Source: Obesumbacterium proteus (lineage in GTDB: Bacteria > Pseudomonadota > Gammaproteobacteria > Enterobacterales > Enterobacteriaceae). Taken from it: 64,000 nucleotides of DNA. The stretch is from NCBI RefSeq assembly GCF_001586165.1, contig NZ_CP014608.1, forward strand, positions 4,947,797-5,011,796, read 5' to 3'. Of this stretch, positions 53,164 through 63,008 are shown piece after piece. How positions within the stretch are numbered: the stretch's first letter is position 1; each line of letters starts with the position of its first letter. The position numbers and the translations under genes were made by a program. The notes under the pieces are model-generated. The model searched no databases. It had not been told where the DNA came from and was given only the letters and a program-made list of their open reading frames with translations.

Positions 53164-54070
53164 CGCGCTCTTGATGTCAGACTCCCTGAACAGTTCTCGT
53201 TAATCGGGAAACTCAGAGAGCAGTATCCTGTGGTCACCTTCTGCCACGTATTCGGAGTTCATCGCAGTAGCTACAAATACTGGGGAAAAAAGCTCCGAAA
53301 AGCCAGACGGTTGGCGAGCTATGTTACGCAGTCAGGTTCGAGAGCTGCATAACATCAGCCATGGCTCTGCTGGCGCAAGAAGTATCGCCATTATGGCAAC
53401 CCTGAGAGGCTTTAGAATGGGACGCTGGCTTGCCGGCCGGCTCATGAAAGAACTGAGGCTGGTGAGTTGTCAGCAGCCTACCCACCGGTATAAACGTGGT
53501 GGTCATGAACACATCGCTATCCCGAATCGCCTTGAGCGACAGTTCGCAGTGACTGAACCTAACCAGGTGTGGTGCGGCGATGTGGCGTACATCTGGACAG
53601 GCAAGCGTTGGGCTTACCTTGCTGTTGTTCTCGATCTGTTCGCAAGGAAACCTGTGGGCTGGGCAATGTCATTCTCACCGGACAGCAATCTGACTATCAA
53701 AGCGCTGCAAATGGCGTGGGAAGCTCGCGGTAAACCAGCCGGAGTGATGTTCCACAGTGACCAGGGCAGCCACTATACAAGCAGGCAGTTCCGGCAGTTA
53801 CTGTGGCGTTGCCGGATCAGGCAGAGTATAAGTCGACGTGGAAACTGTTGGGACAACAGCCCGATGGAGCGCTTCTTCAGAAGTCTTAAAAACGAGTGGG
53901 TGCCAGTGGCAGGTTATATAAACTTTAGCGAAGCTGCTCATGCGATCACAGACTATATCGTCGGGTATTACAGCTCGCTAAGGCCGCATGACTATAACGG
54001 TGGGTTACCCCCAAACGAATCAGAAAATCGATACTGGAAAAACTCTAAAGCGGTGGCCAGTTTTAGTTGA
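53164..54070 (+). pseudogene. IS3-family orfB, frameshifted
   Basis: OrfB is the rve-type DDE transposase. The first ~40 codons read LIGKLREQYPVVTFCHVFG, then the frame breaks near 53281-53290 (TGGGGAAAAAAG) and continues in another frame as MLRSQVRELHNISHGSAGA to the stop. The core is complete: WCGDVAYIW (D), HSDQGSHYTS (D) and SPMERFFRSLKNEW (E). One surplus base, plausibly in the G4 or A6 run, explains the break. With orfA also split by IS30, the element cannot move itself. Confidence 0.8.
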
Positions 54071-54078
54071 CCACTACA

Positions 54079-54560
54079 GTTCCTGTCAGCCTTGAGGCGC
54101 TCAGAGATCCAATATCCAGGGCTTACTTCACGCGCAAAACGGGCCCGGGAAACAACACAACCTAGCACTTATCGCTCCCGGATAAGGCGATATTGTGACG
54201 TCCTGTTCACCATGATGCTCGACGGGGCTTTTTATGTCATAAACATGCTTGATAACTAAATAGAAGCCTCCTTTAAAGCGGATTCGATCATGGCCCCCAG
54301 CGCTTGAACACCAGACGTAAACTTACTTCAACCTCAATGACCCCCTTTCGGTAGAGCATCTGAGTGCAGATCTCCAGACATTCTTGGGTGTACAGGCCAA
54401 TCACCATCTATCCAGACGGTAGTTTAAGTGCGGCAATCAAAAAAAATAATTGATAGGTTAAACAGATTAATTAGCCTGAATGTTAATGTTAGGATCTTTT
54501 CGTAGGGAATTTTTACTGATTTAACGCCCGACTGGCTGATATCAGAATGCTTTCCCTTCA
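54079..54560. other. Degenerate stretch between IS elements
   Basis: Close to 480 bases with no recognised gene. The minus strand holds one 39-codon frame (54288-54407, ending VFKRWGP) that could be a relic of a longer gene, but I cannot name it. The low coherence suggests remnants of older mobile DNA. Confidence 0.4.
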
Positions 54561-55664
54561 TATACCCGTAATCATTGAAGATGCTTGATTTTCAAGACGG
54601 TTAAGATCAGGATAGTCAACATGAAAATACATCTGACTCCGGAACAGTGTACCGCCCTGAAACTACTGCATAAGAGCAGCAGGGATAGCCGTGTATGCGA
54701 CCGAATAAGATGTGTTCTCCTTGCTGCGGATGGCTGGAATGCCTCTATGATTGCCAAATCTCAACTCATTGATGAAACCACTGTCCGGCGTCACCTCAAC
54801 GACTGGCTTAACGAGGAAAAGCCGAAGCCCGAAAATGGCGGCACTCAGAGCCACCTCAGTGAGACGCAGACTGCAGAGCTTATTGCGTATTTAACGGATA
54901 ACCTTCTGCCCACGACGGCGGCCATCATCAACGTTATCGAAGAATGGTGGGGCATCCGTTATACCGTGCCGGGCCTGAATAAGTGGCTGCATAAACATGG
55001 CTTCAGTTATCGAAAGCCGGTTGGCGTCCCTCATAAGTTCAGCGCTGAAGCTCAGCAGGCGTTCGTGGCCGCTTATGAACAGCTCAAACGGGATGCAGGC
55101 GATGATGAACCCGTCCTGTTTATCGACGGTGTTCACCCCACACAGGGGACGAAGCTGGCGTATGGCTGGATGCCCGTCGGCAAAGGAGCAAAGCAGGTGG
55201 AAACCAGCGGCAGCCGTACCCGGCTGAACCTGATGGGAGCTATCAACCTGACAGCGCTGGATAAAACGGTTATCAGGGAATACGACAAAATCAACAGCCA
55301 CAATATCGCCCGGTTCTGCATCGCCATCCGCGAAACATACCCGATACAGCAAAAACTCCACATCATTCTTGACGGCGCGGGCTACCATCGCAGCGAACAG
55401 GTGAAAGAGTGGGCTTATCTGATGAATATCGACCTGCACTACCTGCCTCCTTACAGCCCGAACCTGAATCCCATAGAGCGGCTGTGGAAAGTGATGAATG
55501 AACAGGTGAGAAATAACCGTTACTTCACCTCAGCAAAGGTGCTCCGGGAAGAAATACACCGCTTCTTCAGCGAAATATTACCGGGACTTGCCGGGGTACT
55601 GGCGCGTCGTATTAATGACAACTTCCAGACGCTGAAAAATGCAACTTCAGGTTAATCGGGTATA
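54561..55664 (+). mobile_element. IS630-family element, copy 1
   Basis: The element is bounded by TATACCCG... and ...CGGGTATA, with TA at each end as expected for IS630-type TA targeting. The ends continue as related inverted sequences (ATTGAAGATGC and GCAACTTCAG). It is about 1.1 kb with a single transposase gene. A second, inverted copy starts at 63633. Confidence 0.88.
54621..55655 (+). CDS. IS630-family transposase
   Basis: A 344-residue transposase. An N-terminal paired-like HTH region (residues 1-110) precedes the DDE_3 domain with FIDGVHPTQG (D), HIILDGAGYHRS (D) and NPIERLWKVMNEQ (E). All catalytic residues are present. I chose ATG at 54621 (MKIHLTPEQCT); an upstream in-frame start at 54585 is less likely. 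Confidence 0.93.
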   Translation: MKIHLTPEQCTALKLLHKSSRDSRVCDRIRCVLLAADGWNASMIAKSQLIDETTVRRHLNDWLNEEKPKPENGGTQSHLSETQTAELIAYLTDNLLPTTAAIINVIEEWWGIRYTVPGLNKWLHKHGFSYRKPVGVPHKFSAEAQQAFVAAYEQLKRDAGDDEPVLFIDGVHPTQGTKLAYGWMPVGKGAKQVETSGSRTRLNLMGAINLTALDKTVIREYDKINSHNIARFCIAIRETYPIQQKLHIILDGAGYHRSEQVKEWAYLMNIDLHYLPPYSPNLNPIERLWKVMNEQVRNNRYFTSAKVLREEIHRFFSEILPGLAGVLARRINDNFQTLKNATSG

Positions 55665-55703
55665 TATGGTGATAGGCAAATGATTATTATCTAGGGAGGG
55701 GGC

Positions 55704-56426
55704 ATGTTGGAAGGAGAACCAAAAAGGTCAAAATACGAGATTATGGCCATTTTAAGAGAAGAGTTCAGAGTTAAGTCAAGGCTAACTTTGAGTTGTAAAG
55801 GTATGAGTTGGCAATCAAACATACAAAAAATCGATGGCTTGTTTTTTTATTTAAATGTTTCCGATCCCATAGATCTTAATATGCATAAAAATGTTGATTT
55901 TAAATTTATTATTTATAGTAAACTAGGAAGAATTGAATTTAACACTTATCAAGTCAGTGATGGTGAGATCAGATTAGATGGTTTTTGGTGTTTTACTATT
56001 CCTGATTCCATATATATAGTGCAAAGAAGAATATCTCCTCGACTCAGAATACAAGATGATTGTCAGTTCTATTGTACAGGTCGATATAAAGATGGGGTCC
56101 GTTATAAGAATATTTTAAATGATATATCTGAAGGAGGATGTTCATTTATAGCAACTAATGTCGATTTAAGCTACCACAGTAAAGGTAGCGTTCTATATAA
56201 TAGCACTATGGTTTTTGGCGAATATGGTAACGTAGTCGTTAATCTAAGGATCGTAGGTGTCGTTGAATTTCGTGATGATATTAATGAAGAACAATGTGAG
56301 ATAAAAAGATATCGTATATCATGTATGTTTTTACATAAGAACTCAGGTTATAAAGAACGAATGGAGAGGGTTGTTTTTAAGTTAATTGTTGATAATAAAA
56401 TTAAAAATAGACGTCTTTTCATATGA
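55704..56426 (+). CDS. mrkH: MrkH-like PilZ-domain c-di-GMP-responsive activator
   Basis: A 240-residue protein with an N-terminal YcgR-N-like domain (SKYEIMAILREEFR) and a C-terminal PilZ domain. The c-di-GMP motifs are complete: R109-ISP-R113 in VQRRISPRLRI, and D140-x-S142-x2-G145 in NDISEGGCSF. Sequence order and length fit Klebsiella MrkH, which binds DNA to activate type 3 fimbriae when c-di-GMP is high. It is followed by mrkI and mrkJ homologues, as in Klebsiella. The start ATG at 55704 follows AGGGAGGGG. Only 39 bases separate it from IS630. Confidence 0.85.
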   Translation: MLEGEPKRSKYEIMAILREEFRVKSRLTLSCKGMSWQSNIQKIDGLFFYLNVSDPIDLNMHKNVDFKFIIYSKLGRIEFNTYQVSDGEIRLDGFWCFTIPDSIYIVQRRISPRLRIQDDCQFYCTGRYKDGVRYKNILNDISEGGCSFIATNVDLSYHSKGSVLYNSTMVFGEYGNVVVNLRIVGVVEFRDDINEEQCEIKRYRISCMFLHKNSGYKERMERVVFKLIVDNKIKNRRLFI

Positions 56427-56539
56427 AGAGAGTGATTTATTTTATGGGTTTTTTTCGGTTTTAACAGTTGTTAGCATAAAGGGGTGTTTTCTCACTCCTT
56501 GAATTAATTACGAAATGTAAAAGAGAGAGTCTAAAGCCA

Positions 56540-57124
56540 TTGAGTAATATATTATTTTACACCGATGATAATATCATTGGGCAATCAATTCAGCAGTATA
56601 TTATTGACAATGAGAAAAAAATCACAACACTGAATTATCGGCCTATCGTTAAAGGGGAGGATATTTTTATAGCTGACCTCGTCATCATCAATATTATCCA
56701 TAAGGATATCTCTGCTGGCTCGACGGTAGCATTACTTAACAACATACAAAAATTCCTTATACACTATACACAGTTAGTTCTGGTTATAAAAAGTGAGATC
56801 TCAAATCTGTTCCGTGAACTTCTTGATTTCGATGACGTGGTAGTTTTAACTGAGAAGTCAGCTTTATCAGATTTTTCAGCCATTATCAATGGAGTATCAA
56901 ACTACTATGATTATCAAAGATTATGCAGTCGGCGAAAGTTGACGAGCAGGGAACTCCAAGTGTTGAGGCTAATCATTTCCTGTAATGACAATAAACGAAT
57001 CGCAATGTTTCTTAATATTACTAATAAGACTGTATATAGTCATATTAGCAATATCATTAAAAAACTTGACATGAATAACTCACTGAATATGAATAAAAGG
57101 ATAAATGAAATGTTTTATTGCTGA
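56540..57124 (+). CDS. mrkI: MrkI-like LuxR-type regulator
   Basis: A 194-residue regulator. The N-terminal part is a receiver-like fold without an obvious phosphoryl-acceptor aspartate set. The C-terminal part (about 130-190) is a LuxR-type HTH with LTSRELQVLRLIISC and KTVYSHISNIIKKL. The start appears to be TTG at 56540 with AGAGAGAG upstream; no ATG gives a full domain. Its place between mrkH and mrkJ homologues supports the MrkI call. A 113-base gap precedes it and may hold its own promoter. Confidence 0.8.
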   Translation: MSNILFYTDDNIIGQSIQQYIIDNEKKITTLNYRPIVKGEDIFIADLVIINIIHKDISAGSTVALLNNIQKFLIHYTQLVLVIKSEISNLFRELLDFDDVVVLTEKSALSDFSAIINGVSNYYDYQRLCSRRKLTSRELQVLRLIISCNDNKRIAMFLNITNKTVYSHISNIIKKLDMNNSLNMNKRINEMFYC

Positions 57125-57261
57125 TAATAAAAACATTAAGATGACAAATGAAAAATAATTAGAATTTGACCTTTTGATATTATTTTTATTAATCACGAGT
57201 TCATCTGTAATAATATTATTTTTTCTCGGCTTTGACTTTATTTTTAATGAGGAATAATTAC

Positions 57262-57970
57262 ATGACTCTATCTCTTGACCATGATTTATTACGTAGCGAT
57301 ATATCTATTCGTTATGTCTTTCAAAAAATGTTTTCTTCAGAAGGTACGCTCGTCGCCGTTGAGTGCCTGAGCCGTTTTGACCACATTTCTGTTTCTCCTG
57401 AAGACTTCTTTCGTTATGCCAGTGCAGAATTACGTGAAAGTATATTTATGGAGCAACTAGCACTCATTGATAAACATAAGCAATGGTTTAATATACATGG
57501 CATATCTGCAACAATCAATGTTGATGACCATATACTTAACGTGTTGTTAAGGCCGGAGGTTAAAGCATTTGTTGAGCATATCGGATGTGTCCATTTTGAG
57601 GTGACGGAGGCTTCGAATAAATTATTGAATAATGCTCTCGTTACTTGGGGAAAGGCGCATAGCACGACTCTCTGGCTCGATGATTTCGGTTCAGGTAACG
57701 CAAATATTAATGCATTTCGCGGATATCATTTTAATTATGTCAAAATTGACAAAGATTTTTTCTGGCATTTAATAAAAAAGAATCAGGTCGGCCATTGATG
57801 GATGCGTTGGTCACTTTTTTTCCCGGAATCACCATAATGTCATTATTGAAGGTGTTGAAAGTGAAGCGCATAAGGAGTGGTTGCAAGGCATGGAGTGGTT
57901 TGCAATTCAGGGCCACTACTGGAAGGAAGTCAGCATTGAAAAACTGGTCAAAGAAGAGATTATCTGGTAA
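57262..57970 (+). pseudogene. mrkJ: MrkJ-like EAL phosphodiesterase, two frameshifts
   Basis: An EAL-domain c-di-GMP phosphodiesterase by homology to MrkJ, which lowers c-di-GMP and so opposes MrkH. The first frame has VECLSRFD (EAL position), EVTEAS, LDDFGSGNANI and VKIDKDFFWHLIKK. It breaks at an A6 run (57774-57779) and resumes one frame over as LMDALVTFF. It breaks again at a T7 run (57815-57821) and ends IIEGVESEAHKEWLQGMEWFAIQGHYWKEVS. Adding one base to each run restores a full-length protein ending at 57970. Both sites are homopolymers, so read error is an alternative to true decay. Confidence 0.82.
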
Positions 57971-58628
57971 GGAAATACTAGAGGGAAGGGTGTAGATATT
58001 ATAATTATTCTATCAGGGATATCTGTTGATGTGTAAATTATCCTTTGAACTGAGTATTATTTTAAATCTACGAAAAATATCTTAGCTTATCTATACTATA
58101 TTTTCATTTCAGCAGCATCATTACCTGAGTGAATGTTCATGGATATATTCTGTCAGGATGAATATCATCAAAGGGGAAAACTATAAGTGTTAGCAATCGG
58201 GTTCCTCTCAGGTCTATGACTGAGGGGGGGGGGATTTGGTAACAAGCGATTCCGCAGTGGGAAAGTTCACATGGACGGTTTAACCAAAATTATTCACTTG
58301 CAGCAGTACTCATGAATTTGGCAGAATAATTTGAGAACTTATTACCATCTGTCGAAAAGATAGTGTCATACGTTAAATGAAAACTATATATCGTTGCGGT
58401 AATTATCACGATCTTTTTTATAAGGCAGGCAATGAACGACCAAATGGCTGCCGAAGAAAATTATTATAAATGTCTAAATAAAGTAATAATGTTATGTTTG
58501 TTATTGGTTAATAAGAACAAGTTTGTCTATTGCTAGACATTGAAGTATGTTTCAATCCTTGATTGATGATAATTATCATAATAGCCCTTATAATAATTAA
58601 TTTAGAGTCTAATTTAAATGCATTCATT
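57971..58628. other. Gene-free stretch between convergent operons
   Basis: About 660 AT-rich bases. It contains a run of ten G at 58213-58222 and no credible gene. In Klebsiella the mrkF minor pilin lies at this end of the structural operon; nothing like it is seen here. Confidence 0.5.
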
Positions 58629-59684
58629 TTATTTAAATGTAATACTTACTATAGCTGTAGCACTAAACTTACCAACAGTAGGTGAGTTGGTTAACCATTG
58701 CAGATAAGCATTATAAGTTTTTGCAAAAGTAGTAGCACTTCCGGTTAATATTGTGTCTGAAAAGTTGTATGTGGTACCGAAATTAATGTGTTCAGATGAG
58801 CCTGACGGTGTGATGTAAATACCTACTCCAGGTTTTGTTGGAGGTATTATGATTGAGCTATCAGCATTACTAACATTGGTACTGTTAAAACTTACGACCA
58901 ATTGTTGTCCCTTGCATCCACCGCCGCTTATATCTGCTGATACAGTAAATGGGATCGTTTTTGCGATTTTACCGACAACTGATGTTTCTTTCAGTACTGT
59001 TCCGAAATCAACGGTATTTGCACTGGTACCAATGATGTTTACTGTTGGTGTGCACTCAAGTGCTTTAATATTATTAAAGTTCGTTAGTTGCGCGTTATAG
59101 TTGCTGTTTGGAGTACCGTTCAACCCTAAAACACCATCTACTTGAAAAATACGTGCATTGCCTATGTCGACGTACGTAGATGGTGGAGATATACCGGTTG
59201 CTTTAATATAAATAGAAAAGCTAACAGACACCGTTAGAGGGGTTGCTTTATTCGTGCCATTGCTTCTTGTGCCGGGTCCAATATCAGGTCCCTTTACCCC
59301 TTTACCTATATTAATGTTATCGTAGTCTACGCCATTAATAGTTAACCCAACATTCAGTGAGTTATCAACTTTAGCTAGGTCATTTTGAGGATTCCAATAA
59401 ATAAATGCATGTTCTCCTTGAGGATAATTGTTTGTATCCCAGCATGTGGAAGTAGCTGTATATGTTGAGGAGCGCCAAAGCAGAGTGTCCTTAGTAAAGT
59501 CGGAACGAGCAAACGAAACCGATCCAATTGGAAAATTTTGTAAAATATCCCCGGTGGGATTTGAACTCGAAGCATTGCTTCCATATCTACAGGATAGTGC
59601 CATACTCTGTTCACTGAATAGGATGGTAGATAATATTAACATTACAAACCAGATGGATTTTTTTATTGATATATTACATTTCAT
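58629..59684 (-). CDS. Fimbrial tip adhesin, MrkD-like two-domain
   Basis: A 351-residue protein with a signal peptide cleaved near SMA (residue 29). The N-terminal half (about 30-200) is a lectin-like receptor-binding domain with paired cysteines (LSCRYG, STCWDT). The C-terminal pilin domain (about 205-351) has C-x~50-C and ends with the beta strand FSATAIVSITFK needed for donor-strand exchange. It is last in the operon, 14 bases after the usher, the usual tip position. Target receptor unknown. Confidence 0.8.
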   Translation of the reverse strand: MKCNISIKKSIWFVMLILSTILFSEQSMALSCRYGSNASSSNPTGDILQNFPIGSVSFARSDFTKDTLLWRSSTYTATSTCWDTNNYPQGEHAFIYWNPQNDLAKVDNSLNVGLTINGVDYDNINIGKGVKGPDIGPGTRSNGTNKATPLTVSVSFSIYIKATGISPPSTYVDIGNARIFQVDGVLGLNGTPNSNYNAQLTNFNNIKALECTPTVNIIGTSANTVDFGTVLKETSVVGKIAKTIPFTVSADISGGGCKGQQLVVSFNSTNVSNADSSIIIPPTKPGVGIYITPSGSSEHINFGTTYNFSDTILTGSATTFAKTYNAYLQWLTNSPTVGKFSATAIVSITFK

Positions 59685-59698
59685 TATCCAGCACCTGT

Positions 59699-62260
59699 TT
59701 ACTGTTCACAAAGAAGAGAAGCTTCGAGATAACCTTGCCCTTCGGTCTGCACCGGTAAATCTCTAGGGATTTTAATCGTACATTGACTAAGTGATTCTTC
59801 ACCCCATTTCACCGTTATAACTTCTCCTACTTTAACGCCAGAAACATACATATCACCATTCATTCCAACCGTTCCGCTGTTCCGCTGTGTCGAATTAAAG
59901 ACGACAGATCCGATTTGTGGATAGGTTCTGTCTTTTAGATGACTATGAATCAGAAGACTGTAACCATAATAAGTATCAAAATTAACACGAACAATCGCTT
60001 TCTCTGTCGGGACTGTTTGTACAATAGATTGCGGAATATCCAAGCCGGTGCTTAACTCTTCAGTATCAAGAGCGACCGAATTATAGCGATATGGGGATAT
60101 ATTATTAACAACCGCATAGCCAAAATGATCGATTTTGACACCCGGAGCATTAAGAACACCGACACCATTAGCGTTGTCTGCATGAACCAGAGCGAATGTA
60201 TTACCCAGTGGTTGTGAAAGAGTGATACCACCTGAATGAGCAACAATTCCTCCGCTCACATCTAACGTTTTTTGTGAGTAATCGCGGCTGTAACTGTAAC
60301 TGCTGTTAATATTTCCCTTACTGCCTTGGTAGCCTAAATTTGCTGAAGCAGTCTGACTACCTGATTGTTGATAGCCTGTATTAACTCCATAACTCAGGCG
60401 GTTATCATCAAGTAAAGTGCCTGAGATTCCTGTACTATAACTGTCTCCTGAATGCTGATCGTGAGTTATCTGACTGGAAGATACAATCATGTTATGATTA
60501 TCATTCCATGAAAAAGGCAGGGATAGAGTTATATTTACACTATTATCAGAGTAATCATATTGCGAGCGTGTTGATTGCAAATAGATTGAATAGCTCATTT
60601 TTTTATAAGCGTTATTGTAGCCTAATTGTACCGTGTGGCTTTTTATATCGGTTCCCCAATACGTCAATTGATTAGCATTTATGAATAACCTTCCGTAACT
60701 ATTTAACGATTGGTTTATGGACACTTCCATTCTTGAACGTTTATTTTCATAACGGGCTGACAAATAACTGGCATTATTTTCCTCAGCCCAGCTCGGCGTG
60801 CCGTCTCTATTCTTGTCAGGATCGATGTAATCATGCTTATAGAGGCCATTATCCCAGTCACGACGTTCCTGTACCGCATCATTAAAATCATAGTATCCGG
60901 AGGTTGAATAACGATAACCCGCAAGGCGGAAGTCTGTGCCAAAACTGTTTAATGATTTCGCGTAAAGAAGTCTGAAACTAGCCCCTTGCTTAGTTTCACC
61001 TGTTGCCAGCGAAGTACGTGCATAGCTACCATCGATAGATACTCCGCCGAACTCACCGAGACTTGACCCCATACCTATGACAGCAGATTGATAGTTATCA
61101 GCCACCATTGCCCCACCAAATGGAGTCAGGTCATGACTAATACCTTGTGCAATCGTTGCCTGTAAGAATTGTGGAGCATAACCGGTTGAACCATCATGGT
61201 AACGTCCAGCTGTTAGCTGGTAATTCATGATTCCGTCGCGTAATAAATTGGTAACGGATGAGTAGGCCACTGAGAAGTGTTTTTCACTGCCATCCGCCTC
61301 AATCACCGTGACATAGAGATCCCCACTAGTATTAGGGTAAATATCGCGTATAACAAATGGCCCGGGGGAAACGTTTGTACTATAGACGATATAGCCATTT
61401 TGTTTGATGATTACGCGAGCATTTGAAGTCGCTATACCTCTTACAACCGGGGCATAGTTGCGCATACTATCCGGTAACATATCATCTACCGAACTCATCT
61501 GCGCGCCGCGAAACTGGAAACTGTCGAAGACAGTGTTGCTTGTTGAGGCTTGGCCAACAATTAAACGACCTCTAATGGATGGAATATCAGTCTCCATCCA
61601 ACTGGCTAGATTTTTCCAGTGGGCACCCGATGAATTAGTATGGGTATACGATGAATTCTGTCGAAAACGCCAGCGACCTAAATTAAGGCCATTACTCAAT
61701 GATGTGTAAGTATATCGCTCGCCATCATTAGTTCCGTTGCTATGATTTTTATTATCAGTATAGCTAATATTGTAGTTAACGAATCCTGCATTAATCCCAT
61801 TATCCCATAGGCGTTCAGGCACTGTACCTCTGGGAATTACTTGTAAATTAGATTGTGGTATTGAAAGATTAATTCTTTGCAGGCTGGCATCTGTGGTTAT
61901 GACACTATCGGGAATAATGGTTTTTAAGCTTACATATTGCAGCCCATTTAATGGAGCAGGCACGATAATGCCATAGTGATGTAATTGCTCAATGGTAAAG
62001 CACGGGGTAACTTCACTTGTTTTTGGGTCTTTCAAAAAGGTGACATTCAGATTGTCTACCATTTGTTCATTTAAATAAATATCTAACGGGTATACCCCTG
62101 GCTGGAATTCCTGTCCGAGTGATACCTGTTGAGCTACTTTGATGTTATCACCACCACGTACAAATTGCATATTAAACTCTTCGGGGAATGCCAAAGAACT
62201 ATATGATGCTACCGGAAAAACCAGAAGGAACTGAATTTTTTGTAGGGTTTTATTTTTCAT
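59699..62260 (-). CDS. Outer-membrane fimbrial usher
   Basis: An 853-residue usher (FimD/MrkC/PapC class). The signal peptide ends near LAF (about residue 25), and the N-terminal domain reads FNMQFVRGGDNIKVAQQVSLGQ. The 24-strand barrel includes the plug region, with SSVDDMLPDSMRNYAPVVRGIA and VSPGPFVIRDIYP as family hallmarks. C-terminal domains end with the cysteine pair CTIKIP and LLCEQ. It exports and polymerises pilin delivered by the chaperone gene just upstream. Confidence 0.95.
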   Translation of the reverse strand: MKNKTLQKIQFLLVFPVASYSSLAFPEEFNMQFVRGGDNIKVAQQVSLGQEFQPGVYPLDIYLNEQMVDNLNVTFLKDPKTSEVTPCFTIEQLHHYGIIVPAPLNGLQYVSLKTIIPDSVITTDASLQRINLSIPQSNLQVIPRGTVPERLWDNGINAGFVNYNISYTDNKNHSNGTNDGERYTYTSLSNGLNLGRWRFRQNSSYTHTNSSGAHWKNLASWMETDIPSIRGRLIVGQASTSNTVFDSFQFRGAQMSSVDDMLPDSMRNYAPVVRGIATSNARVIIKQNGYIVYSTNVSPGPFVIRDIYPNTSGDLYVTVIEADGSEKHFSVAYSSVTNLLRDGIMNYQLTAGRYHDGSTGYAPQFLQATIAQGISHDLTPFGGAMVADNYQSAVIGMGSSLGEFGGVSIDGSYARTSLATGETKQGASFRLLYAKSLNSFGTDFRLAGYRYSTSGYYDFNDAVQERRDWDNGLYKHDYIDPDKNRDGTPSWAEENNASYLSARYENKRSRMEVSINQSLNSYGRLFINANQLTYWGTDIKSHTVQLGYNNAYKKMSYSIYLQSTRSQYDYSDNSVNITLSLPFSWNDNHNMIVSSSQITHDQHSGDSYSTGISGTLLDDNRLSYGVNTGYQQSGSQTASANLGYQGSKGNINSSYSYSRDYSQKTLDVSGGIVAHSGGITLSQPLGNTFALVHADNANGVGVLNAPGVKIDHFGYAVVNNISPYRYNSVALDTEELSTGLDIPQSIVQTVPTEKAIVRVNFDTYYGYSLLIHSHLKDRTYPQIGSVVFNSTQRNSGTVGMNGDMYVSGVKVGEVITVKWGEESLSQCTIKIPRDLPVQTEGQGYLEASLLCEQ

Positions 62261-62279
62261 AGTAGTTCAGGTCACTCAT

Positions 62280-62966
62280 CTATTTCAAAGGTATATCTGC
62301 CACTTCCGTTGTGCCGCCATAATCATTTACATAATTAAATGATATATTTCCCGATAATCTTGCTGACGTTGGCAAGTTAAATTCTTGTGTTGAATGTGGT
62401 GCTATCATATCAATTTCAATATCAGAACGTTCGGAAAGGGAACGACCTGTATGAAGTTTATTTAATGAAATATACATCGGACCATTATTAGTGACTGACA
62501 ACTTATTACCATGCAAACTCCAGTTTAGCTTTTCCACTTCATCTTCTAGGGTGGTATTCAATGTTTTTGGACGATAAAAGAGCTTCAGTCTGCTGTGCAC
62601 CGCTATTTGTAGTACGTTTTGCTTATCAGAGGCTGGAGGAATCTCCTGAGTATTAATCCAGAAAAGAGACTCCCGATCATCCGGTAGACCACGACCGGAA
62701 TAGATAAATCTTAATGTTGCATTCTTACCGGCGTCGATGCGCATAATTGGAGGGACTACCTGAATAGGAATACTTTTGCTTTGCTTTTTATCAGCTGTCT
62801 CCAGCCAAGTTTGCAACATATAGTTTTGAGTAGTTGTATTATTTAGTGTAAGTGTTCCCGAGGAACTCGCTGAGGAATAAATAACCCTAGTAGTCTCAAG
62901 TTGTAAGCCGGCTAGTGCTGGAAGACATAAAAATTGCATAAATAAACAAAAAATTATTTTTTTCAT
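62280..62966 (-). CDS. Periplasmic fimbrial chaperone (PapD-like)
   Basis: A 228-residue chaperone with a signal peptide ending near ALA (residue 19) and two Ig-like domains. The usual family signals are IYSSASSSGTLTLNN (strand A1), PPIMRIDAGKNATLRFIYSGRGLPDDRESLFWINTQEIPP (G1 and FGL-type), and VHSRLKLFYRP. It lies 42 bases downstream of the pilin gene and 19 bases upstream of the usher. Confidence 0.94.
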   Translation of the reverse strand: MKKIIFCLFMQFLCLPALAGLQLETTRVIYSSASSSGTLTLNNTTTQNYMLQTWLETADKKQSKSIPIQVVPPIMRIDAGKNATLRFIYSGRGLPDDRESLFWINTQEIPPASDKQNVLQIAVHSRLKLFYRPKTLNTTLEDEVEKLNWSLHGNKLSVTNNGPMYISLNKLHTGRSLSERSDIEIDMIAPHSTQEFNLPTSARLSGNISFNYVNDYGGTTEVADIPLK

Positions 62967-63008
62967 TTCAAGCCAACCTATTAAAATAAACCACCAGGAT
63001 TTTATATA

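Larger units (their letters stand above)
51678..53203 (+). pseudogene. IS3-family orfA, split by IS30
   Basis: OrfA begins MKKRNFSPEFKRKSAQLVLD, with an HTH (VAAAASSMDVGLSTITRWV) and a leucine-zipper-like C-terminus (LKKKLQRIEMENDILKK). The reading frame is cut at 51940 and resumes at 53162 with ALLMSDSLNSSR-like sequence to a stop at 53203. Joining the two parts restores the frame only if two bases are removed, which matches a 2-bp IS30 target duplication. An A AAA AAG slippery site typical of IS3 frameshifting sits at 51928-51935. Confidence 0.85.
51606..54078 (+). mobile_element. IS3-family element interrupted by IS30
   Basis: Terminal inverted repeats begin TGTAGTGGT at the left and end ACCACTACA at the right, with weaker matching inward. 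Without the nested IS30 the element is about 1.25 kb, the IS3-family size. It encodes the usual orfA and orfB with a DDE domain. OrfA and OrfB sequences resemble IS51-group members of the family, though the exact name is not assigned. No matching target duplication is visible at the two ends, so the flanks may have been rearranged. Confidence 0.85.
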
